A program made the position numbers and the translations under genes. Of a stretch of DNA of 64,000 bases, positions 44,041-52,785 are shown in pieces. The DNA is taken from contig JACOEK010000010.1 of assembly GCA_024998595.1 (NCBI GenBank), positions 18,033-82,032 on the forward strand. The letters are read 5' to 3'. Numbering within the stretch: the first letter of the stretch is position 1; the number at the start of each line of letters is the position of its first letter. Origin of the DNA: Nitrospira sp. (GTDB lineage Bacteria; Nitrospirota; Nitrospiria; Nitrospirales; Nitrospiraceae). The notes under the pieces are model-generated. The model saw only the letters and a list, made by a program, of their open reading frames with translations, did not search any database and was not told where the DNA came from.

Positions 44041-44886
44041 TTATATAGTGACGATCGCGACATAGTAGTAAAAGGCCGGTCCAGTGAACAAGAGGCTATC
44101 CAAGCGATCCAACATTCCGCCATGGCCGGGAATCAAGGCGCCGGAGTCTTTGAATCCTGTGCTTCGTTTCATGGCTGATTCCGCCAGGTCGCCAATGAGG
44201 CCGGCTAGGGTAAGGAGCACTCCGAGTACCAGGCAATCGACCAGCGAGAACGCGGGAAGAAACCAGCTACGCGCCATGACCGCTCCCAAGCAGGCAAGGA
44301 GAATTCCTCCCGCCAGCCCCTCATACGTTTTTTTCGGGCTCACCACCGGCGCCAGCGGGTGTCGCCCCACGGACTTTCCAGCGATATAGGCGCCGGTATC
44401 AGCCGCCCAGGTCACCAGGACGACAAAGAAAATCAGCAAGGCTCCGTCGGGCAATGCTCTGATGAGCAGGAGATAGCTGAGCGAAAGTCCGATATACAGG
44501 ACGCCCATGACCAGCACCATGCCGTCCGTGAGCGAATCGCGCAGCGGTTTGCCGGAGAGGAGCGGCATGCAGAGCGCCATCACGACGGTTCCTAACAACA
44601 CCGTGCGATCTGCGATGACGGTCGGCCATTGTATGCTGCTCAATAGCAACCCGGTCGAGGCGACTCCCATCCAGCTCCACCAAGGCCAGGGAGCGTGAGC
44701 CAACTGAAGCCGGTAGAACTCTGTCGCCGCCAGCATGCCGGAGATGACGACCAACCCGAAGAAGGCGATCGGCCCGAGGTCGTGCACCAGGACATAGAAA
44801 ATCGGCAGAAAGACGACCGCAGCCATCACCCGGCGGATGGTTTCCGATGCGGAACGTGGTCGAGCCTTGTCCACCGTGGGCGACAT
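44041..44886 (-). CDS. cdsA: phosphatidate cytidylyltransferase
   Basis: 281 residues from ATG 44884-44886 after GAGGAGACG. An in-frame start at 44988 would overlap uppS and lacks family similarity. Eight or so membrane segments are visible. The C-terminal signature SPKKTYEGLAGG and STGFKDSGALIPGHGGMLDR...DSL is diagnostic. It makes CDP-diacylglycerol from phosphatidate and CTP, the entry to all phospholipids. It lies 43 bases downstream of uppS. Confidence 0.95.
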   Translation of the reverse strand: MSPTVDKARPRSASETIRRVMAAVVFLPIFYVLVHDLGPIAFFGLVVISGMLAATEFYRLQLAHAPWPWWSWMGVASTGLLLSSIQWPTVIADRTVLLGTVVMALCMPLLSGKPLRDSLTDGMVLVMGVLYIGLSLSYLLLIRALPDGALLIFFVVLVTWAADTGAYIAGKSVGRHPLAPVVSPKKTYEGLAGGILLACLGAVMARSWFLPAFSLVDCLVLGVLLTLAGLIGDLAESAMKRSTGFKDSGALIPGHGGMLDRLDSLLFTGPAFYYYVAIVTI

Positions 44887-44929
44887 CGTCTCCTCGCACT
44901 GGCATGCTCCCGGTTTCACCACGCGGAGA

Positions 44930-45715
44930 CTAGGAGGAGACGCCACTGAACACTCGGCCGAAACGGCGCTCACGCCGCTGGTATTCAATCAACGCGACCA
45001 AGGTTTCGCGCCGACGGAAATCCGGCCAGAGAGTCGGGGTGAAGTAGAGTTCCGTATAGGCCAGTTGCCATAACAGAAAATTGCTGATGCGGGTTTCGCC
45101 GCTCGTGCGGATCAACAGATCCGGGTCGGGGAGGTCGTGGGTGTACAGGGCCTGCTGCATCGCGCGTTCATCGACTTGGTCGAGGGATAGACGCCCCTCT
45201 TGCACCGCTCGCGCGAGGTCCTTCGCCGCATCGACCAGTTCTGCCCGGCCGCCGTAGCTCAGGGCAACGTTCAGGATCAACTTGTCCAGATGCGCCGTCT
45301 CCTGCTCGGTCGTGCGGACCCAGCGTAGCGCCGACGGTGGCAGCGAGGTGACGCGGCCGATGGTCTGGAAACGCACACCCTTTTCCACCAGGCTGGAACG
45401 TTCGGTTGAAAGATAATGTTCCAACAGGCCCATCAGCGCGGTAATTTCCTGGGCCGGCCGGTTCCAATTTTCCTGAGAAAACGCATAGATGGTCAGCACT
45501 TTGATCCCGAGGTCGAGCGAAAGCGAGATCAGTTCCCGGACGGACTTAATGCCTTCCTGGTGTCCGGCAATCCGGGGCAGCCCACGCAATTCGGCCCATC
45601 GGCCGTTGCCGTCCATAATGACGGCCAGATGTTTCGGCAGCAGGTCAGGGTCGAGTTGCGAGAGCAGATCGGAGTCGGGTGCAGGCTCGATATCGCGGGA
45701 TCGAGAATCGTTCAT
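44930..45715 (-). CDS. uppS: undecaprenyl (isoprenyl) diphosphate synthase
   Basis: 261 residues. MDGNGRWA with catalytic Asp35, the following GHQEGIKSVRE, FSQENWNRP, and the C-terminal RTSGETRISNFLLWQLAYTELYF are all cis-prenyltransferase motifs. It makes the C55 carrier for peptidoglycan and polysaccharides. First gene of the envelope operon, with a good TTGACA promoter upstream. Confidence 0.97.
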   Translation of the reverse strand: MNDSRSRDIEPAPDSDLLSQLDPDLLPKHLAVIMDGNGRWAELRGLPRIAGHQEGIKSVRELISLSLDLGIKVLTIYAFSQENWNRPAQEITALMGLLEHYLSTERSSLVEKGVRFQTIGRVTSLPPSALRWVRTTEQETAHLDKLILNVALSYGGRAELVDAAKDLARAVQEGRLSLDQVDERAMQQALYTHDLPDPDLLIRTSGETRISNFLLWQLAYTELYFTPTLWPDFRRRETLVALIEYQRRERRFGRVFSGVSS

Positions 45716-45770
45716 GGAACGGCGTGAGCACCTTTTCTTGTACGACGTGAATCCTGAGACAAGTACCGCG

Positions 45771-45799
45771 AGTCTAGCGGTGGGGTCCTAGAATGTCAA
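45771..45799 (-). promoter_or_regulatory. sigma-70 promoter of the uppS operon
   Basis: On the minus strand a perfect TTGACA (45794-45799) is followed after 17 bases by TAGACT (45771-45776). Transcription should start near 45764, giving a leader of about 48 bases before the uppS ATG at 45715. Confidence 0.7.
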
Positions 45800-45850
45800 A
45801 CAAAATTTCCTAATTTCGCTGTATTTGCAGGTGGTTCGAGTGTGTTTACA

Positions 45851-45880
45851 TTGCGCCCTCCGAAAAGAGTACGTTATACT
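45851..45880 (+). promoter_or_regulatory. sigma-70-like promoter of tldD
   Basis: TTGCGC (45851-45856), an 18-base spacer and TATACT (45875-45880). The predicted start near 45887 leaves about 20 bases of leader with the Shine-Dalgarno GAGAGGAG before the ATG at 45908. It is divergent from the uppS promoter 52 bases away. Confidence 0.6.
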
Positions 45881-45907
45881 CATCCACCGTACGAGAGGAG
45901 TTCATCC

Positions 45908-47344
45908 ATGTCTAAGGACGAGTCCGGCGCGCTGGCGCGTTTCGGTGTTACAGATCGAGAGATTGAGCAAGCGCTGGGACGGGTGAAGGTTTCTGCCGTC
46001 GACTATGCCGACCTCTATTTCGAATATTGCCAGTCAGAATCGGTCTCCATGGAAGAGGGGATCGTCAAGCGGGCGACAAAAAGTGTCGGTCAGGGGGTGG
46101 GAGTTCGGGCGACCGCCGGTGAAAAGACGGGATTTGCCTATTCTGATGAACTGACCGCCAAGGATTTGAACATTGCGGCCGATACGGCACGCTATATCGC
46201 CAATTCGGCGCAAGGCACGTCCCCGCTTCCCGTCAGTCATCGGCCGGCTCTGGCTCGCAATCTCTATCCTCACGACCGTGCAAATATCGAAGTGGCCACC
46301 CGCGACCGGGTAACGCTCTTGAATGCCATCGATGCAGAAGCCAGGCGTTATGATCCTCGGATCAAAAACGTTATGGCGGCCTACAACACTGAATACAAAG
46401 TCATGTTGGTCGCGACCTCTGACGGCTTGATGGTTGGGGATATTCAACCGCTGGCCAGGCTGCAGGTGACCTGCATTGCGGAAGAAAATGGCAATCGTCA
46501 GGTCGGAACATTTGGCGGTGGCGGCCGGATCGGGTTGGACTATTTTCAGAACGATCAGCGGTATCTGCATTTTGCGCGGGAAGCTGCGCGCGAAGCGATT
46601 TTGAATCTGAGCGCCGTGGATGCGCCGGCCGGGGTCATGCCGGTCGTGCTCGGCGGAGGCTGGCCGGGGATTTTGCTGCACGAAGCGATCGGTCATGGGT
46701 TGGAGGCGGATTTCAATCGCAAGAAAACCTCAGCGTTCTCGAACTTAATGGGGAAAAAAGTGGCGTCCGACGTCTGCACCATCGTCGACGACGGGACGCT
46801 CCCCTTTCGCAGAGGCTCGCTGAATGTGGATGATGAAGGCACCCCTACCAGCCGGACGGTCTTGATCGAAAAGGGAATTTTGCGCGGCTATATCACCGAT
46901 AAACTGAATGCCAGGCTGATGGGGATTCCGGTGACCGGCAACGGTCGGCGCGAAAGTTATCAGAGTGTGGTGTTGCCGCGTATGACCAATACCTTCATGC
47001 TGGCCGGTGAGTCGGATCCGCAGGACATCGTCAGGTCGGTGAAAAAAGGTCTGTACGCCGTGTCGTTCGGCGGCGGGCAGGTCGATATCACCAATGGGAA
47101 ATTCGTGTTCTCCGCCAGCGAGGCCTACCTCATTGAGGATGGGAAGATCACCAGGCCCGTGAAGGGGGCCACCTTGATCGGCAGCGGACCGGACATCTTG
47201 AAGCAGGTCTCTATGGTGGGCCACGATTTGAAACTCGACGAGGGCATCGGGACCTGCGGAAAAGAAGGGCAGTCGGTGCCGGTCGGCGTCGGTCTCCCTA
47301 CCATTCGCATCGATGAAATCACCGTCGGCGGAACGAAAGCATAA
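45908..47344 (+). CDS. tldD: TldD metalloprotease
   Basis: 478 residues from ATG 45908-45910 after GAGAGGAGTTCATCC. The zinc motif HEAIGHGLEADF (His258, Glu259, His263) and the Gly-rich end are typical of TldD. With TldE/PmbA it forms a heterodimer that degrades unfolded peptides; in other bacteria it matures microcin B17 and degrades the CcdA antitoxin. It is followed by pmbA after 2 bases, so the pair is cotranscribed. Confidence 0.95.
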   Translation: MSKDESGALARFGVTDREIEQALGRVKVSAVDYADLYFEYCQSESVSMEEGIVKRATKSVGQGVGVRATAGEKTGFAYSDELTAKDLNIAADTARYIANSAQGTSPLPVSHRPALARNLYPHDRANIEVATRDRVTLLNAIDAEARRYDPRIKNVMAAYNTEYKVMLVATSDGLMVGDIQPLARLQVTCIAEENGNRQVGTFGGGGRIGLDYFQNDQRYLHFAREAAREAILNLSAVDAPAGVMPVVLGGGWPGILLHEAIGHGLEADFNRKKTSAFSNLMGKKVASDVCTIVDDGTLPFRRGSLNVDDEGTPTSRTVLIEKGILRGYITDKLNARLMGIPVTGNGRRESYQSVVLPRMTNTFMLAGESDPQDIVRSVKKGLYAVSFGGGQVDITNGKFVFSASEAYLIEDGKITRPVKGATLIGSGPDILKQVSMVGHDLKLDEGIGTCGKEGQSVPVGVGLPTIRIDEITVGGTKA

Positions 47345-47346
47345 CC

Positions 47347-48705
47347 ATGACACGTATGATCGGCGAGCAGGACTATACGAGTGTCGCACAGGATCTGCTG
47401 ACGAGAGCCTCGAAACAGGGCGCCACGGCAGCGGATGTGATGGTGGCCGACGGCGAAACCCTCTCGGTGCAAGTCAGGATGGGAGCCGTCGATCGATTGA
47501 CGAAGGCGCGTGAAAAGCGACTGGGGTTGCGGCTCTTTTTCGGCCAGCGGTCCGCCAGTGCATCAACGTCCGATTTTTCCCGCGATTCGCTGGAACGATT
47601 TGTCGAGGAAACCTGTGCGCTGGCCCAAGCCGTGGTTGAGGATCCTGTCTCTGGTCTTCCCGAGCCCGGGCAATGCGCCACGGACTGTCCCGAGTTGAAT
47701 ATTCACGACTCCACGAAATTGCAGACGAACGAGCAGATCGCCTTGGCGCTACGCGCCGAACGCGCCGCATTTGCCGCTGATTCCCGGATTACAAACTCGG
47801 AAGGGGGCGAATGCGACTCCTCGTCTGGCCGGATCATTTTGGCGAACAGCCATGGGTTTCTCGGGCAGTATGCCAACAGCAGTTTCTCCCTGTCGGTCTC
47901 GCCGATCGCGTCGGATGCGGCCGGCATGCAGCGAGATTATTGGTATGGCGTGAATCGCTCGTTCGCCAAGCTGGAGAGCCCGGAAGCCATCGGGCAGGAG
48001 GCGACGAGGCGGACGGTCCGAAAGCTGGGCGCGCGTAAGGCAGCGACTGGCCGAGTGCCGGTGATCTTTGATCCCGAAGTAGCGGGCAGCCTGCTCAGCC
48101 ATCTCTGCAGTGCGCTGTCGGGATACGCCCTGTACAAGGGGGCTTCCTTCCTGATCGGACAACTCGGCCAACAGATTGCACCGGACTTTGTGACGATCTA
48201 CGACGACGGCCGGATGCCGGGTGGGCTGGGCACGCGCCCGTTTGACGGCGAGGGGCTGCCCACAAGGAAACAGGCCGTCGTTGAGCGTGGGCGATTGACC
48301 AGCTATTTGCTGGATACGTACTCGGGCAAAAAATTGGGTTTGCCCTCGACTGGGAACGCGGCGCGCAGCATCGGTGAAAGTCCGTCCGCGGGACCGACGA
48401 ACTTTTACATGGTGCCGGGCACCACCAGGCCGGAAGACATTCTGGCGTCGGTGAAGCAGGGCTTGTATGTGACGGACCTGATCGGCTTCGGTATCAACAT
48501 GGTAACCGGGGATTATTCCCGCGGGGCGAGCGGGTTCTGGATCGAAAACGGTGAGTTGGCCTATCCGGTTGAGGAAATCACCATCGCGAGCAATCTCAAG
48601 CAGATGTACTCGACCATTGAGACCTTAGGGTCGGATCTGGTGTTCCGCGGACGCATCGCCAGTCCGACGGTAAAGATTGCCGAAATGATGGTGGCCGGGA
48701 ACTAA
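47347..48705 (+). CDS. pmbA: TldE/PmbA metalloprotease partner
   Basis: 452 residues. It resembles TldD in fold (EKRLGLRLFFGQRSAS, SFLIGQLGQQIAPDFVTIYDDG, GLPTRKQAVVERG...YLLDTYSGKK) but lacks HExxxH, as PmbA does. It is the non-catalytic half of the TldD-TldE protease. ATG at 47347 lies 2 bases after the tldD stop; ATG at 47356 is an alternative. Confidence 0.94.
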   Translation: MTRMIGEQDYTSVAQDLLTRASKQGATAADVMVADGETLSVQVRMGAVDRLTKAREKRLGLRLFFGQRSASASTSDFSRDSLERFVEETCALAQAVVEDPVSGLPEPGQCATDCPELNIHDSTKLQTNEQIALALRAERAAFAADSRITNSEGGECDSSSGRIILANSHGFLGQYANSSFSLSVSPIASDAAGMQRDYWYGVNRSFAKLESPEAIGQEATRRTVRKLGARKAATGRVPVIFDPEVAGSLLSHLCSALSGYALYKGASFLIGQLGQQIAPDFVTIYDDGRMPGGLGTRPFDGEGLPTRKQAVVERGRLTSYLLDTYSGKKLGLPSTGNAARSIGESPSAGPTNFYMVPGTTRPEDILASVKQGLYVTDLIGFGINMVTGDYSRGASGFWIENGELAYPVEEITIASNLKQMYSTIETLGSDLVFRGRIASPTVKIAEMMVAGN

Positions 48706-48724
48706 ACGCAAAGGGGGATGGGTG

Positions 48725-49279
48725 ATGCGACGATTGATGACCTGCATGCTTGGCGCCTTACTTGCGATCCCCACGATCGGTATGGCGGCGGAGTTTCAGG
48801 TGACGAGCCCAACGATCAAGGATCAGAGCACAATCGGCTCTGAACACGTGTTCAACGGATTTGGCTGCACGGGTCGGAATGTTTCGCCGGCGCTCCAATG
48901 GGACCATGCCCCGAAGGATACGAAAAGTTTTGCCGTGACGGTCTACGATCCCGATGCTCCTACCGGAAGTGGTTGGTGGCATTGGCTCGTCTTCAACATT
49001 CCGCCGGGCACTACCGGTTTGCCGGCGGGTGCGGGAAACCCGGATGGTGCAGGTGCTCCGTCGGGCAGCATTCAAAGCATGACTGATTTTGGACAGCCGG
49101 GCTTCGGGGGGCCCTGTCCCCCGCCGGGAGACAAGCCGCATCGGTATATCTTTACCGTGTTTGCCTTGAAGGTAGACCAATTGCCGCTGAAGAAAGAGGC
49201 GTCAGGAGCGATGGTCGGGTATTATCTCAATCAGAATGCGATCGGAAAAGCATCCTTTACCGGGATGTATGGGCGGTAA
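48725..49279 (+). CDS. exported PEBP / YbhB-YbcL family protein
   Basis: 184 residues from ATG 48725 (a GTG one codon before is also possible). A signal peptide (about 1-20, ending TIGMAA) precedes a phosphatidylethanolamine-binding-protein fold: NVSPALQWDHAPKDTKSFAV, VYDPDAPTGSGWWHWLVFNI and GPCPPPGDKPHRYIFTVFAL. These give the conserved anion-binding pocket. The physiological ligand in bacteria is not known. It follows pmbA by 19 bases and may be cotranscribed. Confidence 0.92.
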   Translation: MRRLMTCMLGALLAIPTIGMAAEFQVTSPTIKDQSTIGSEHVFNGFGCTGRNVSPALQWDHAPKDTKSFAVTVYDPDAPTGSGWWHWLVFNIPPGTTGLPAGAGNPDGAGAPSGSIQSMTDFGQPGFGGPCPPPGDKPHRYIFTVFALKVDQLPLKKEASGAMVGYYLNQNAIGKASFTGMYGR

Positions 49280-49314
49280 GCGGGCAATCATCAGAACGGA
49301 GTAAGGAATACACC

Positions 49315-49770
49315 ATGGCCCTTGATGCCGAACTGGGAAAAATCATGCTGCAGTTGATCACGTCGCGATACGAGGATCGACATTGGCGCAAGAAGATCGA
49401 AAAAACGCTCAGTTTGCCGCAGAGCGGAGTCGGTGATGAACGTCAGCAGCAGACGTTCGTGTATCTGAAGCTGAATCTCAAGGCATACAAGTCCCGGCGG
49501 GCGGACCCCGATGACTGGATCCTAGGCGGGTATGCTACGAAGGAAGTCATTGATCGGGCCAAGTTCCAACCGCATCTGGTTGGTCAGGGAATGACGACGG
49601 ACGATGTCGCATTTCTCGGCGTCGATCCGGGCCCTGATATCGATGAAGCCTGGTGGGAAGAGATGTTGGTCGCCTGGTTTGGCGCTCCCGAAGAAGAGGA
49701 AGCGAGTGAGCAGACGGAGGAGAACTCTCCGTCAGAAACCGCTGCCGAAACCCATCCTACCCGTACCTGA
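49315..49770 (+). CDS. hypothetical acidic protein (151 aa)
   Basis: Starts at ATG 49315-49317. It has no signal peptide or membrane segment. Residues 1-120 form a compact, mixed helix/strand sequence (ITSRYEDRHWRKKIEKTLSL, ILGGYATKEVIDRAKF, DEAWWEEMLVAWFG), and the last 30 residues are Glu/Thr/Ser-rich and disordered. I recognise no family. It is 35 bases after the PEBP gene, likely the last gene of the tldD unit. Confidence 0.7.
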   Translation: MALDAELGKIMLQLITSRYEDRHWRKKIEKTLSLPQSGVGDERQQQTFVYLKLNLKAYKSRRADPDDWILGGYATKEVIDRAKFQPHLVGQGMTTDDVAFLGVDPGPDIDEAWWEEMLVAWFGAPEEEEASEQTEENSPSETAAETHPTRT

Positions 49771-49787
49771 ACAAAGTCTGCCGTGTA

Positions 49788-49815
49788 GCTGCCTTGCCGG
49801 TTCTGGCGAGGCAGC
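49788..49815. terminator. hairpin between converging genes
   Basis: GCTGCCTTGCC (49788-49798) and GGCGAGGCAGC (49805-49815) form an 11-bp stem with one G-U pair and a 6-base loop. It is placed between the plus gene ending at 49770 and the minus gene ending at 49833, so it can serve both. No T-tract. Confidence 0.55.
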
Positions 49816-49832
49816 CGGGCTCGGCGGCTCTG

Positions 49833-50504
49833 CTAGGACCCGAACAAATCCATTTGCTGTGCGGTCGAGGGCGGGCGCTCAATTTCGAGTGTGCGTGGAG
49901 GCGCGGCCACGTCTGGTTCCTTCACTGCGGCTGCCTGATTGTGCCGATCCAGGAAATCCTTCAATTTCTGGAAATCTTCCCGCAAGGGCTGCAACATGCT
50001 GCTCTGGTGCAGGGCTGCCGCGGGATGGAGTAGGGGAAAGAGTACAAATTCCTTCATATAAAAGGCCTGGCCGCGTACGCGTGTGATGCCGACCTTGCGT
50101 TCCAGAAGCGTTTGCGTGGCCCAATTTCCGAGCGAGCAGACCAACTTCGGTCGAATCAGCGCGATTTGCTTCAGCAGGAACGGTTTGCAGGTGTCGACTT
50201 CCTGCGGCTCCGGGTCGCGATTGTTGGGCGGGCGGCACTTGATGACGTTGGCAATGTAGATATCCGCTCGGGACAACCCCACCGACTGCAGGAGTTCGTT
50301 GAGCAATTGACCTGCCGCTCCGACGAACGGCTCTCCCTTCTGATCCTCGTGAAAGCCCGGTGCTTCACCCACAAACATGACAGAGGCCTGCGGGTTGCCG
50401 ACGCCGAACACGACTTGATGCCGACCTAGTTTGGCGAGCGGGCATCGTTGGCAATCGTGAAGCGAATCGGCGAGTTCTTGCAGGGCGATATGAGGTGAAG
50501 ACAT
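49833..50504 (-). CDS. family 4 (type-4) uracil-DNA glycosylase
   Basis: 223 residues from ATG 50502-50504 (MSSPHIALQEL); a GTG at 50513 is an alternative. Four Cys (18, 21, 90, 106 in CQRC, IKCRPP and VDTC) form the 4Fe-4S site of this family. The motifs GEAPG (46-50) and LLHPAAAL complete the active site. It removes uracil from DNA. The C-terminal 35 residues are Ala/Pro-rich and may be a clamp- or partner-binding tail (ending QQMDLFGS, which resembles a sliding-clamp-binding peptide). Confidence 0.94.
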   Translation of the reverse strand: MSSPHIALQELADSLHDCQRCPLAKLGRHQVVFGVGNPQASVMFVGEAPGFHEDQKGEPFVGAAGQLLNELLQSVGLSRADIYIANVIKCRPPNNRDPEPQEVDTCKPFLLKQIALIRPKLVCSLGNWATQTLLERKVGITRVRGQAFYMKEFVLFPLLHPAAALHQSSMLQPLREDFQKLKDFLDRHNQAAAVKEPDVAAPPRTLEIERPPSTAQQMDLFGS

Positions 50505-50599
50505 GCAGGTCACATCTCACATGGAGCAGCAAATCTTAGTCGCGCCATCCGGGCTTGTCAACGCTGCACGGTGAGGAGTGCGCGCGCATGTTCGAGTCG

Positions 50600-51910
50600 T
50601 TATGAGGGCTGAGCAGAGATCACCTCGGCGCAACGTTGGCCGCTGAGAATGGCGGACTCCAGATTGGCCGGCCAGCCCGTGTCCGTCCAGGCTCCCGCGA
50701 CCAGAAAATTGGTGAACGGGCTGGTCGGGATCGGCCGATACTGATGTGCGCCCGGTTTGGTCGACAGCATCGCAGAGGCCAGGCGGATGACGTCGATGTC
50801 GAGAATGCGTGGAGACGAGGGAGCCGAGAATGCAGCCGCCATGTCATCCACTGCCAGGCGAACGAGTTCCTCCTTGGACTGGGGCAACAGACTCTGCTCC
50901 CCCACGGCCTGAGCCCAGACGACGGAGGTCTGCTCATGTCGTTCCTCGTCGGGATGCCGGATCATCCAGTGGAATGTTCTCCCTTCAAGGAGGATGAGCT
51001 GCGTCTGTCGAACGGCCTGGTCGAGGTGCAGGCGAACCACCACGAGCGGAGATTCATTGAGGCGGCTGAGTTGCTGAAAATAGGCATAGTGGGTCACCAC
51101 TCGCTCCGGGAGAAGCGGTGTCAGCCGTTGGGGTGGAAGCGCAGAGAGGTACCAGTCGGCGGTGAGCCTGGTATGATCCGCGAGTTCAACTTCTGTGACG
51201 CGATTGTGAGAGAAACGCAGCTGAGTCGCCGTAGCATGCAATTTCACTCGAACGCCGAGCCGGTCGAGTGCTGCGATCAGCGGCGCAAGCAGAAATGAAT
51301 CCACGCCGTGGGGCGGTACGATCAGCTTCGTCGCACGAGCCCCGGTCAAAAAGCAACGGCGCAATGTGCGCATAAAGAGGCCGGCGGAAATTTCCGGCAG
51401 CGCGGCTCCTACTAACAACCTCGCCAGGCTATTCCAGACACCATGGCGGGCCGTCTCCGACTGGCCGATGCTCGTGAGCCATTCGTCGGCCGCCCGCGAG
51501 TCGAGATCGTTCGGTAAGGGAGGATCCTGCTCCCACGTTCGTTCGAGAAACGAGAGCAGGTGCCAGCGATCGCGCATGGAAAGACCTTGGAACAGTGTGG
51601 TTCCGAGCAGCGTGTTCAACGGGGAGGGGAGTGGGAGATGCAGGAATTGGATGCGGGCGCCGGTGGATTGCAGAAACTCGAGCGGAGTGTGTCGGAGCGG
51701 GGTGGTCAGCCTGTCCTGGCCCAGGGTCTTGATCAACGACCAGGTGGCCGCGTGCGCTTCGAGGAGAACGGGCGGCGGCGCATGCCATAGCCGGCCTCCT
51801 AGCTGGGCCGCCTGCTCGATCACAGTCACGGAGTGCCCCTTGGCAGCGAGGGACAAGGCCGCGGTGAGACCGGCAATTCCGCCGCCGAAGATGAGCACCG
51901 ATTGGCTCAT
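50600..51910 (-). CDS. hpnE: hydroxysqualene dehydroxylase HpnE
   Basis: 436 residues. An FAD-binding amine-oxidase-like fold begins at GGGIAGLTAALSLAAKGHSV (9-28) and continues with EQAAQLGGRL. The C-terminal VAGAWTDTGWPANLESAILSG is the second FAD motif typical of HpnE. It reduces hydroxysqualene to squalene as the last step of the HpnC-HpnD-HpnE route. Its ATG overlaps the hpnD stop (ATGA). Confidence 0.9.
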   Translation of the reverse strand: MSQSVLIFGGGIAGLTAALSLAAKGHSVTVIEQAAQLGGRLWHAPPPVLLEAHAATWSLIKTLGQDRLTTPLRHTPLEFLQSTGARIQFLHLPLPSPLNTLLGTTLFQGLSMRDRWHLLSFLERTWEQDPPLPNDLDSRAADEWLTSIGQSETARHGVWNSLARLLVGAALPEISAGLFMRTLRRCFLTGARATKLIVPPHGVDSFLLAPLIAALDRLGVRVKLHATATQLRFSHNRVTEVELADHTRLTADWYLSALPPQRLTPLLPERVVTHYAYFQQLSRLNESPLVVVRLHLDQAVRQTQLILLEGRTFHWMIRHPDEERHEQTSVVWAQAVGEQSLLPQSKEELVRLAVDDMAAAFSAPSSPRILDIDVIRLASAMLSTKPGAHQYRPIPTSPFTNFLVAGAWTDTGWPANLESAILSGQRCAEVISAQPS

Positions 51911-52785
51911 GGAGTGGACGAGGGAAGGCGGGAACGCAGCCAGACTCCGGCTGCCACCGCCAGACGATGGCTGGGGGCGAGGGTCACGCGATCTCCCAGT
52001 ACGCGATAGCCGGACTGTTCGATGCGTTGCAGGATCCGGCTGTAGACGCCGCGCATGATTTCAGCCACGGTCAGTGCCCGGCGTTCTTCGCGTGGCAGTG
52101 ATTCGAGCGCGCGCGCGGCTTTGGCGTAATATTCCTTCGCACGGCCGACTTCATAGATCATGAGTTCCGTAAACTCAGGCTTATACCGGCGGTGCAGAAG
52201 GTCTTCTTCCCGGTAGGCGAAGCGCGTGAAATCCTCCTGGGGCAGATAGACGCGTCCGCATTCCGCATCGTTGCCGAGGTCGCGAAGAATATTGGTCAGT
52301 TGAAACGCCATGCCGAGATTGACGGCGTAATCCTGCGCGCGCGGCGACGTGGTGCCAAACACGTGGAGGCAGATCAAGCCCACGACCGACGCCACGCGGT
52401 AACAATAGAGCGAGAGTTGTTCGAAGGTGGCATACCGGGTGGTGGTGAGGTCCATTTCGACACCCTTGATCAATTCTTCAAAGTAGGCGTGTGGAATGGA
52501 CAACTCGCGTACGTGCCGAGCGAGGCTGATGGTCACCGGCAACGTCGGCGTCCCGTCGTAGGCCGCGGTCAGCTCGCGGCGCCAGCGCGCCAACTCGTCT
52601 TGCGGATGGCTGCCGGGTGGCGGTTCATCGACGGCATTATCCACCTCCTTGCAGAAGGCGTAGACGGTATACATGGCATCGCGACGGGCCTTCGGCAGGA
52701 AGAGAAAAGAGTAGTAAAAATTGCTCCCGCTTTTTTTGGTCAGGGTCGTGCAATAGGTCTGAGCGTCAGTGGGTGTCATCATCAT
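51907..52785 (-). CDS. hpnD: presqualene diphosphate synthase HpnD
   Basis: 292 residues. Two Asp-rich substrate motifs: CKEVDNAVDE (Asp49, Asp53) and NILRDLGNDAECGRVYLP. The lengths and motifs fit the squalene/phytoene synthase family, and the neighbour HpnE identifies it as HpnD. It joins two farnesyl diphosphates to presqualene diphosphate. HpnC, usually next to it, is not in this run. It overlaps the BtuF-like gene by 4 bases. Confidence 0.92.
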   Translation of the reverse strand: MMMTPTDAQTYCTTLTKKSGSNFYYSFLFLPKARRDAMYTVYAFCKEVDNAVDEPPPGSHPQDELARWRRELTAAYDGTPTLPVTISLARHVRELSIPHAYFEELIKGVEMDLTTTRYATFEQLSLYCYRVASVVGLICLHVFGTTSPRAQDYAVNLGMAFQLTNILRDLGNDAECGRVYLPQEDFTRFAYREEDLLHRRYKPEFTELMIYEVGRAKEYYAKAARALESLPREERRALTVAEIMRGVYSRILQRIEQSGYRVLGDRVTLAPSHRLAVAAGVWLRSRLPSSTP